A stretch of DNA of 64,000 nt from Siphonodentalium dalli. Lineage: Eukaryota > Mollusca > Scaphopoda > Gadilida > Siphonodentaliidae. Of this stretch, positions 56,441 through 64,000 are shown one piece after another. Position 1 is the stretch's first letter; each line of letters begins with the position of its first letter. Under the pieces are notes generated by a model. That model did no database searches. It saw nothing but the letters and a program-made list of their open reading frames with translations, and had not been told where the DNA came from. The stretch spans positions 82,174,958 to 82,238,957 of the forward strand of contig CP136069.1 in NCBI GenBank assembly GCA_032622095.1, in the 5' to 3' direction. The position numbers were made by a program, and so were the translations under genes.

Positions 56441-56799
56441 AGAATAGGGAACTGGGAACTGGGAACGGAATTCATGGAGCTCAAAACCTCTTATTTATCA
56501 ACATTTTGTTCAATGAAATTTTGCCGGTTTGTCAATTATTTGACACAAAAAGCCACCTTATTTTAGAGTTATCCATCTTGATCCGAAATTGTTCCCACAC
56601 CGTCTTCTCATCCACCTTTTACTGGGCCACTAAAAAATTATCGGTGGTAAAAAATAATAGATTTCAAAAATCGATATTTGATCACTCTGAACTTTGATGG
56701 GTGGGTTCCTCGACTCGAAATCATTATATTTTTTACCACCGAAGCCTAGGAAATAGTAATTGTACGAGCGTTAATTCCGACTATGCACCTTTAAACACA

Positions 56800-57370
56800 A
56801 TAAAGAATCTCTAATTGCGCTTCAGCCCAATAAGGAAATATCTAATTGCGCTTAAGCGAATATTTTATTGCGTTTACGCGCAATACGGCATATCTTATTG
56901 ATCTTATAATCACAAAAAGGAATCTCCAATTAAAGCGCAATAAGGAATATTATTATTGCGCTTAAGTGCAATAAGAGCTAATTGAGCTTAAGTGGCAGTC
57001 AAAATCTTCCTTAATATGCTTAAATACAATTAGCCACATTACATAAACACTAATTCAAATGGTGTAGTCCATAGTGCAATGGGCGGAGTTTATTTGTGAT
57101 CTGGTGACTGTCCACGCGTAGGCCAATTCGGATTCTACTATTTGCACAGAGGGGTGGTCTCATGATGGAGATATTAATTGCGCTTAAGCGCAATAAGAAT
57201 GAGGAGCCAGATATGTAATTGCGCTTAGGTGAAATAAGAAATGTCTTATTTCGCTTAAGCGCAATAAGGGGTTCCCAATCGCGCTTATGCGCAATAAGGA
57301 CCATTCTAATTGAGCTTAAGCACAGTAAGAGAAGATATTAATCTTATTGCACTTAAGTGCAATTTCGTCT
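56800..57370. repeat. Cluster of GCGCTTAAGCGC palindromes
   Basis: At least eight complete or degenerate copies of TTGCGCTTAAGCGCAATAAG in about 570 bp, with exact GCGCTTAAGCGC cores near 57181 and 57254 and variants such as 'gcgcttaagcga', 'gcgcttatgcgc' and 'gcacttaagtgc'. Spacing is irregular, about 25-70 bp. Single copies also occur at the end of each 1372-bp duplication unit (40447 and 41819). Confidence 0.85.
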
Positions 57371-57765
57371 ACAGTTAATTCGACAAAACAATCACGTGAC
57401 AGCAATAATTGTAAATTGAAATCACGAAACCGCATATCATAAAAAGGAAACCTACTGCTTTGGACTGGATATTATATCATTCGTGTGTAGGTGAATACGC
57501 AAATATCGATTTTCCAATCGGTATTTGTTTGTACCCATTCATGATAATTCTCGTTTTCAGTCAAAAACAATAGTTATCCTCCCGTATCATCCGTATCGTC
57601 GTTGATTATTTGCACTGCTAATCGATATATCGATCGCTCAGCACAATTTCAAAGTAAAATGTACTACTTCCGTTGCGAAACTGACGTAGGAAAGTTTTCA
57701 AGGATGAATACTATTTATATCAGGAAAGTGAATACATTGATAACATTTGATAACATTATCCGAAA
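57371..57765. other. No gene recognised
   Basis: AT-rich DNA leading to the possible exon at 57766. Several 'atcgat' words but no element borders found. Confidence 0.4.
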
Positions 57766-58050
57766 ATGTACTGCATAAAGAGTCTGAATGCATGCCCCTT
57801 TAATACTTTCGTCATCATTTTGAAGACAAAAGCTAAGGGTCGTCCCATGGAGCCGTTTACGGCTAGAAAACTGGACGTTTCTAGTCGAAATCTAAAGAGG
57901 ATTGCTCGTGCGACAATTGAAATTACTCGGGCGACAATGGAACATATACAGGGCGGCAATCGGAGCAAAAACATAAATCACCGATTACAGCATTTTGATG
58001 GCTTTATACGCAACACAATTATAGGAGAACATGCCCCGGTTGAAGCTAGA
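57766..58050 (+). CDS. Possible 5' coding exon of unknown protein
   Basis: An ATG-initiated open segment of 95 codons running into a donor-like site (gctagag|gtaaat at about 58051). The product is basic, with GRPMEPFTARKLDVSSRN and a helical RIARATIEITRATMEHI. Composition is less AT-biased than neighbouring DNA. No acceptor-bounded partner exon was identified and I do not recognise the family. It lies 1.1 kb upstream of the decayed polymerase and could belong to it or be chance. Confidence 0.3.
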
Positions 58051-59170
58051 GGTAAATATTAACATAATATGTTATTAAACTTGCATTATATCTGTGTGTT
58101 TACGTTTTTCGGCTAGTAAATTTGAAATTTGCTCGGTCGACAAGCGGAAAAACTCACAACGGAATCGGAATTTGCTCGGGCGTAATGAGATTTCGAGGAG
58201 GGGATCCTCCACAGTGCCTTGTTATAATATTTTACAGGATGTCGACAGTAATCAGTTGAAATTACTTTTGCATTTTTCAAACTCGGTAATTTTACTTCCG
58301 GGTACGTTCTGCTACGTTTCCTGACACCTGTCTTAAATTTTCACACTTCTCATTCAAGTATCATTAAATATATCACATATATTTAGTCAATATATCACAT
58401 ATATTTAGTCATTACCATTTCCTACTCATAAAATAGTAGTTCATTCACATTCATGCTCTTCGCCAGTTCACAATTCGTATACATTGATTCATATTTGTTG
58501 AAAGTTTTCGATAGTATTTTCATCCATTCACAAATTCGTAAAGCATAGTCCATAACATGTGGTAAGCACATGATAGAGAGGGAATTCCCAACTATTATTT
58601 TTACAAAGTCTCAGCCAATGGGGTCACTTGATATGTGGGGCGATTCCATTTATTACTCTCGGCCACAATGGTAATGCAATTACAATGGGCAATTAATCGA
58701 ATGTTCTGGCGTAAATACGCCGGGGTTTAGCGACTCATTACCTCCATCAGAAGCATGCTACAACAAATCGTCTGATGAGAACATCTCTAGAGGAATCAGG
58801 GAGCTAAATGTGTTCTAGAGTCTGGGAGCGAGTACACCGTGGAATTGCTAAAGGTGAAGGTAACTGATGAATGACCTTCACCTACATGCGACACGTTATT
58901 AAAGGATGACATCGCGTTTATTTGATTTGTACATAATATCTAAATAATTTAAACTGGTGAATGAATGTGGGAATGGATTTTTGTGAGCGGGAAATTTATT
59001 TAACTAGCTGCTGTAGTCCTGGGTTTTTCCAGATAAAATTTGGCTGTGAGATAGCCCTGTCGTATACTTGGGGATTTATTTTAAAAACACACGACCTATT
59101 ATTTGTCTTGCATTTTCGTGATCAACTGGTGTCAATCTAGCTGGGTAAACATCACTGGTATTGCTTGCAG
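58051..59170. other. No gene recognised
   Basis: AT-rich DNA. A 28-bp sequence around 'atatcacatatatttagtca' is tandemly doubled at about 58367-58412. No coding motif. Confidence 0.4.
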
Positions 59171-60860
59171 GCTTCAATTCAGTGAATTTGGCCGAAACGT
59201 TAACACTGTCGCCTATGGGAAACCATTTAGTTCAGTGATTCATAGAGAGGAGTACAATCATGCACATAAAGTATGGGACACCTTCAAGTGCAGACATCTG
59301 GAAGATTACCATGACCTCTATCTTCGCACTGATGTACTTCATTTGGGTGACATCTTTGAGACCTTTGTAAGACATCTCTGGAGCAATATGGTCTTGGCCC
59401 AGCACTACATGAGCCCAGGTCTCAAATGCGTAATCAAACCCGAGTGACGCTAGAGATGCAAACCGACTATGGCATGCACCTCTTCATCGAGAAAGTGCGT
59501 CACGAAGGGATCTCCATGGTATCAAAGCGGTATGACAATGCCAACAACCCCAAAGTTGCAGACCCTTCCAAATCCAACACGCACATCATATTTCTTGATG
59601 CTAACAACCTCTAAGGGTGGGCAATGAGCCGGCGGTTATCCACTGTGACTTAGTTCGGGTAGCGTGTCACAGGGCTTGACGGGGCGATCATGACACTCAT
59701 AGAAACTGCGAAAAAAAAGGCTACATACTGGAGGTGGATTTGGAATAACCACAAGAGCTACATGACGTAAACTGTGCTTATCCACTAGCACTTGAGCGCT
59801 TGGTGGTTCAGAAGGAGTGGATGTCGGAGTACCAGCACCAGCTTTTATATAGGCGCATCAGCCGAAGCACAGAAGCAAGTGCCCAAACTTCGCCCAAAGG
59901 AACGTATTGTGCGTCATTACCGTACCCTACAGCTCTATCTATCATTACACATGAAGCTAAACAAAAAATCATCGAGCCCTTAGGTTTTATCAGAGCCTGT
60001 GGATGGAGAGCTACATCAGGACGAACACTGATTTGCGTAAAAATGCCACTAGCAACTAGGACCCCTAAAATTACTCTATAAATAGCAGCATATATGCCAA
60101 AACTATTGAAAAATATTCGTAAACGAGTAGATGTAAAGTTGATTCATGCCAACAAAGAGGACATGTTGAGATTCTTGATACATTCTCCATCGTTTGCTCA
60201 ATAAAAATATTTTACAATGACCTCGAGTCTACATGTGCACAAGACCACACTTAAGCTGACTCACCCCATCTGTCGGGATGGGCATTCTGGCTGTCCAAAC
60301 ACCTGCTGTACGACTACTAGATCTAGGTACAGAGGCAGTATGAGGAGACCTATCAGCTCATCCACACATACACTGACTCTCTCATCCTAGGGATAGACCT
60401 GTATATGCTGATAAAGCCAAACATGCAGATATATGTGACACTGGTCAGCGCTACACGGAAGACCACCGACTTCACATCATGGTCAACAAGAAGGTGCTTG
60501 GTAAGAACAAATATGAGTGGGCAGGCATTTCAATATATGAGTATGTACATAGATGTTCTTAATCTACAAATCACTACAATGAATAGACAACACGCCAAAG
60601 AAGTTAAAAGGTAAGTTGTGAAAAAGCACCTTCGCGATGAGCAGTACAAGGATAAGGAGACTCTCTTTAAAGGGAAAACATTCAGTCAAGGTATGGACAT
60701 GCTAAAAGCGAACAACACCAGATTTACAGTATGCATGTGGATAAGGTATCCCCCTCCGATGCCAAGTGGTGGGTTAGGCAAAATGGAGTGGATACTCTTG
60801 CATATGGTTATAAAGATGCAGCGCTGTTTAAACCCAGCCCTCATCGAGTAAGCAAGGTTC
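59171..60860 (+). pseudogene. Decayed protein-primed family B DNA polymerase (Polinton/Maverick-like)
   Basis: Homologous pieces appear in family order but in shifting frames with many stops: HAHKVWDTFKCRHLEDYHDL and DYHDLYLRTDVLHLGDIFE (exonuclease region), DYGMHLFIEKVRHEGISMVS, HIIFLDANNL (polymerase motif A region), HYRTLQLYLSLHMKL, NIRKRVDVKL, a TDSLI piece (motif C neighbourhood), then KHLRDEQYKDKETLFKGKTF near 60620. These are features of the protein-primed polymerases of Polintons and related large DNA elements. At least four frame changes and several stops make it nonfunctional. No integrase, ATPase, protease or capsid genes were seen nearby. Confidence 0.88.
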
Positions 60861-60995
60861 TCTTGGCGTGACCTTGACATTCGAATCGCGACCTTTTCGA
60901 ATAATTTATTGACTTTTTTCTTCATTGTGACCATTTGTGAATGATTTAATGGTGCATAATGTCGCTTGCATATCGTTCACTTGCTTCTGGTGCTG
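60861..60995. other. Spacer, nothing recognised
   Basis: A short AT-rich stretch between the polymerase remnant and the tandem repeat block. Confidence 0.4.
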
Positions 60996-61004
60996 CATAC
61001 ACAC

Positions 61005-62216
61005 CGGTTTAGGGGCATAAATGGTAAATGCCATGTTGGCACCATATGGCACCGTCTATGGCACCATGCCAAAAATGGTAAAAGACTATATTTGGCATTG
61101 TATGACACCATCTATGGTACCATATGGAACCGTCTATGGCACCATGCCAAAAATGGTAAATTCCTATTTTTGGCATTGTATATCACACTTTATCTTTAGG
61201 GGCAAAAATGGTAAATTCCTATTTTTGGCATTGTACGGCACGCTTTATCTTTAGGGGCATAAATGGTAAATTCCCTATTTTTGGCATTGTATATCACACT
61301 TTATCTTTAGGGGCAAAATGGTAAATTCCTATTTTTGGCACCGCTTGGCATCATCTCCGTTACAACTATTTATACGCACTTGAGGTAGTTACATAACAGA
61401 AAAACATACAAGTGTGTACGTTAGTAAAGTATTTCCTATTTTCGGCATTGTATGTCACATTTTATCTTTAGGGGCAAAAATGGTAAATGCCATGTATGGC
61501 ATTGTACGGCACGCTATCTTTTAGGGGCATAAATGGTAAATGCTATGTTGTCACCATATGGCACCGTCTATGGCACCATGCCAAAAATGGTAAAAGACTA
61601 TATTTGGCATTGTATGACACCATCTATGGTACCATATGGAACCGTCTATGGCACCATGCCAAAAATGGTAAATTCCTATTTTTTGGTATTGTATATCACA
61701 CTTTATTTTTAGGGGCAAAAATGGTAAATTCCTATTTTTGGCATTGTACGGCACGCTTTATCTTTAGGGGCAAAAATGGTAAATTCCCTATTTTTGGCAT
61801 TGTATATCACACTTTATCTTTAGGGGCAAAATGGTAAATTCCTATTTTTGGCACCGCTTGGCATCATCTCCGTTACAACTATTTATACGCACTTGAGGTA
61901 GTTACATAACAGAAAAACATACAAGTGTGTACGTTAGTAAAGTATTTCCTATTTTCGGCATTGTATGTCACATTTTATCTTTAGGGGCAAAAATGGTAAA
62001 TGCCATGTATGGCATTGTACGGCACGCTATCTTTTATGGGCAAAATGGTAAATTCCTATTTTTTGGTATTGTATATCACACTTTATCTTTAGGGACAAAA
62101 TGGTAAATTCCTATTTTTGGCACCTCTTAGCATCATCTCCGTTACAACTATTTATACGCACTTAAGGTAGTTACATAACAGAAAAACATACAAGTGTGCA
62201 CGCTAGTAAAGTATAA
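61005..62216 (+). repeat. 55-bp tandem repeat with about 512-bp higher-order period
   Basis: The basic unit is 'ttaggggcaaaaatggtaaa' + 'ttcctatttttggcattgta' + 'tatcacactttatct', 55 bp where measured (61196 to 61251). Interspersed are 'ggcaccatgcc' and 'tggtaccatatgga' palindromic units. A distinct 130-bp segment starting 'ggcatcatctccgttacaac' and ending 'gtgtgtacgttagtaaagta' recurs at about 61346, 61859 and 62128, giving a higher-order period of about 512 bp and a shorter last copy. Long frames here are repeat artefacts. Confidence 0.9.
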
Positions 62217-62860
62217 TGGTTCCATTGAACTTAAACCGTTTTGCCCCCAGAGGTGCGCGTCCGTCTATTTGCTTTAATTAAGCTTGACAAACTTTCACTG
62301 GAATAGGTCCTTCTAAAATAGTCCGTCGATAGGTAATCAATTTTCAATATTAATGAGTAGCTTTCAAGTTACCGACATTTAGCCGTTACCGCGGGCTATT
62401 GCGCCGAAGGACCTTTTTGTCAATATATACAGTCCTTCTATAGGTGATCAATTTCAACACTAATGAGGCGCTTTCAATTTACCTACATTAGCCGTTACCA
62501 CAGGCTATTGCGCCGAAGTCATCAGTCCCAATGACCGGAAATGTTAATTTTAATTGGCAATCATCGTGTGATACAAAGTTTCAAATGTGGCAGAATATAC
62601 ACGAAACTTTTAAATTTATTACAGGTCCTGACCCTTTGTCAATATCTACAATCAATTTTCAAATTTAATTAGGGGGTGTTGTCAACAGTGTCTATATAAG
62701 GCCAAACGTAGAGTTGCTGCTTATATCACAGCTGATAACGTCATAGGATTCTTGATCACTATAACGAAAATGTAACATATATATCGGAGGATATAACGGG
62801 GGTAAGTGAAAACATCTTATAGGGACAAATATTATGAATGTATATGCATATAAGTCAACG
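62217..62860. repeat. Two direct copies of a roughly 130-bp sequence, otherwise no gene
   Basis: 'aggtaatcaattttcaatattaatgag' to 'gccgttaccgcgggctattgcgccgaag' at about 62330-62410 recurs as 'aggtgatcaatttcaacactaatgag' to 'gccgttaccacaggctattgcgccgaag' at about 62437-62518. Possibly subunits of a dispersed repeat. Nothing else recognised to 62860. Confidence 0.6.
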
Positions 62861-63465
62861 TATTCTCGACAGATTTCTAGTACAACTCTAAAACATATGC
62901 TTTTAACGCGAAGCTAATATCAATGCCAAAGGTTCCACACAAAAAAAACGTCTTCAGTACAATTCTTACAACGCTACTATTGGTAGTCTCCAAAACAAAG
63001 CGTGCCAAGCAACAATTATCACGCAATACACACTCTCTAAAGGCGAGGTGAAAATTTTGCATGGAAAAGCTATTTCGGAAATTCACAAGCAATAACATTA
63101 TGTTTAAAAAAAAAAACCAAAAAGAAATATCCCTCGACAAAACTGTAAACATTCACTATCTACAACAGTGTCCACGTATATGCATATAACACTACAAAAA
63201 TATTTTACCAGTAGTATACGGGGCGCTATTAGGTCAATTCTATCGATTTTTGCCCCCTTTGTTTCATCCTATTGTCTTAAGGGCCAATGGTAGGGGTTTA
63301 TGAGGGGTTCTTATTGTATGAAAGCCCCACCTTTTCCTTCTCACTTATATGATAGGTAGAATGAATTAATGAAGCCCCTCCTTTTCGTTCTTAATTATTT
63401 GATAGGTTTTAACTAAAGTCGCTGATTCTTAATTATATGATAGGGTGGCGAAACTCCTCCTTATT
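62861..63465. other. No gene recognised; short direct repeats
   Basis: AT-rich with poly-A. At 63318-63460 the words 'ttcttaattatatgatagg' and variants occur three times, alternating with 'gaagcccctcctttt'-type words. Confidence 0.45.
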
Positions 63466-63800
63466 CGACCCAACAATGGCTACCATAATTGTCAGCAAGC
63501 CTCGTGCACCTGTTTGGACCTTTTGAAAACAATGGAAGTGTGCAGTTGTTTGGACCACGCTATCCTGAAACAATGGAATCGTGCACCTGGTTAGACCACG
63601 TGCCGACGCCTTTTTAATAATCCCGCCACAATTTTTTAGCGTCACCATGCTTCTCGTGGACCTTTTGAAAACAATGGAATCGTGCACCTGCATAGTCACC
63701 TGGTTAGACCGCGCGTTTTCGAAAGCGTGTCCAAAACCTGACTAATTTATTCATCCCTACCACACGTTCCCCGAACAATGGAATCCCGCCCTTAAATTAT
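63466..63800. repeat. Irregular direct repeats (AACAATGGAATCGTGCACCTG)
   Basis: Variants of 'caatggaatcgtgcacctg' + 'gttagaccacg' occur at about 63527, 63572 and 63671, and a shorter 'gaacaatggaatcccgcc' at 63773. 'gtggaccttttgaaaac' also recurs. The minus-strand frame through this block is a by-product. Confidence 0.65.
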
Positions 63801-64000
63801 CATTATCAAATCCGGAAATCATACGGGAATCAATCAAAAAAATCATTCTATATACATATTTCTAAGAACCTAGTCTGATAAATTTTTTTGTCCAGGTCTC
63901 ATGGATTGTGAGTCAGGGTCCACCCCACTGTATAACTTATCCAAAAAAAACCCAAGACATCAGTGGATAACTTTATTTGGAATGTTCCGGAAGCCAGTAG
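63801..64000. other. No gene recognised
   Basis: Window end; AT-rich, nothing supported. Confidence 0.4.

Larger units (their letters stand above)
42726..56481. mobile_element. Giant foldback element made of a 174-bp satellite, 13,756 bp
   Basis: The perfect 9-bp target duplication CAAAACCTC lies at 42717-42725 and 56482-56490. Ends are AGCTCCATGAATTCCG and CGGAATTCATGGAGCT. The terminal inverted repeat continues through (CCCAGTT)n-like words (three copies left, two right) and 'ccctattctcctaaaattac', directly into satellite units in opposite orientation. Everything between is the 174-bp satellite. Drosophila FB elements also have long inverted repeats made of tandem units and 9-bp duplications, and Mutator-like elements make 9-bp duplications. 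No transposase is inside, so it must move in trans or have grown after insertion. Confidence 0.9.
42564..56793. mobile_element. TTAA-type MITE hosting the giant foldback element
   Basis: The left end AAGGTACTCAATCCGAT (42564) and a decayed right end (56740-56793, mirroring the cctaaattactatttc and aggtactc parts of the family) belong to the MITE family seen at 4, 16 and 37 kb. Left interior: 'gttatcagaatcgatt', 'gtcaactatagtac'. Right interior: 'ttatcaacattttgttcaatg', 'gagttatccatcttgatcc'. Removing 42726-56490 rejoins these in the order of the 37-kb copy. It also has an (AAC)n run at about 42606-42638. Without the insertion it is about 465 bp. Confidence 0.8.

Noticed and set aside
60966-61837. 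Frames of 77-116 codons rich in NGK and WHR words
   Set aside because: Produced by the 55-bp tandem repeat; they duplicate with the repeat and have no family signature.

Overview
This is eukaryotic, AT-rich, repeat-dense genomic DNA. Introns have GT/AG borders, and there are tRNA-derived SINEs, a non-LTR retrotransposon, many cut-and-paste transposon copies, and several dispersed repeats that carry a short GTCCGTCC microsatellite followed by diverged subunits with 'ataactc' motifs. That repeat style suggests a marine mollusc, probably a bivalve. This is inference from repeat character, not a database match. I see no bacterial operons, rRNA or functional tRNA genes.

Host genes are sparse. At 5.4-13.5 kb four plus-strand exons look like the 3' half of one gene, whose C-terminal domain resembles the uncharacterised C-terminal region of SAMD3-like proteins. 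The last three exons join in phase (7051-7219, 9817-9896, 13255-13542, ending in a stop). The first (5437-5655) does not join the second in phase, so an exon is missing or unrecognised. The introns hold a nested hairpin element, a SINE, a 1.2-kb hAT-like element, a subrepeat element and a BED zinc-finger fragment.

0-5 kb: unassigned DNA, a 1.03-kb hAT-like element (2472-3500) and a 1.4-kb repeat that recurs inverted at 36.6-37.7 kb. 13.5-19.3 kb: several dispersed repeats, a palindromic TTAA-flanked MITE (16199-16629) and a long-TIR element with roughly 9-bp target duplications (16691-17620). 19.3-28.6 kb: a four-level nest. A bivalve-type dispersed repeat is split by an 8.7-kb inverted-repeat element, which is split by a 3.9-kb element with 886-bp inverted repeats, which is split by a 1.2-kb hAT-like element. 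Each insertion is supported by target duplications, and the inner two also by an uninterrupted copy of the target in the window. 31.2-34.5 kb: a LINE on the minus strand with one open 1110-codon endonuclease/reverse transcriptase frame, truncated at its N terminus. 39.1-41.9 kb: a near-perfect 1372-bp tandem duplication containing a TTAA-flanked MITE.

42.6-56.8 kb is the most striking part: a 13,756-bp foldback element built almost entirely from a 174-bp satellite, about 35 units in plus orientation meeting about 43 units in minus orientation with no spacer. It has unique terminal inverted repeats (AGCTCCATGAATTCCG...) and a perfect 9-bp target duplication (CAAAACCTC), and it sits inside an older copy of the same TTAA MITE family found at 4, 16 and 37 kb. 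It is therefore a mobile element (or was born from one), not an ordinary satellite block.

56.8-64 kb: a cluster of GCGCTTAAGCGC palindromes, a possible small exon, a decayed protein-primed family B DNA polymerase of Polinton/Maverick type (59.2-60.85 kb), a 55-bp tandem repeat with a roughly 512-bp higher-order period, and smaller subrepeats to the end.
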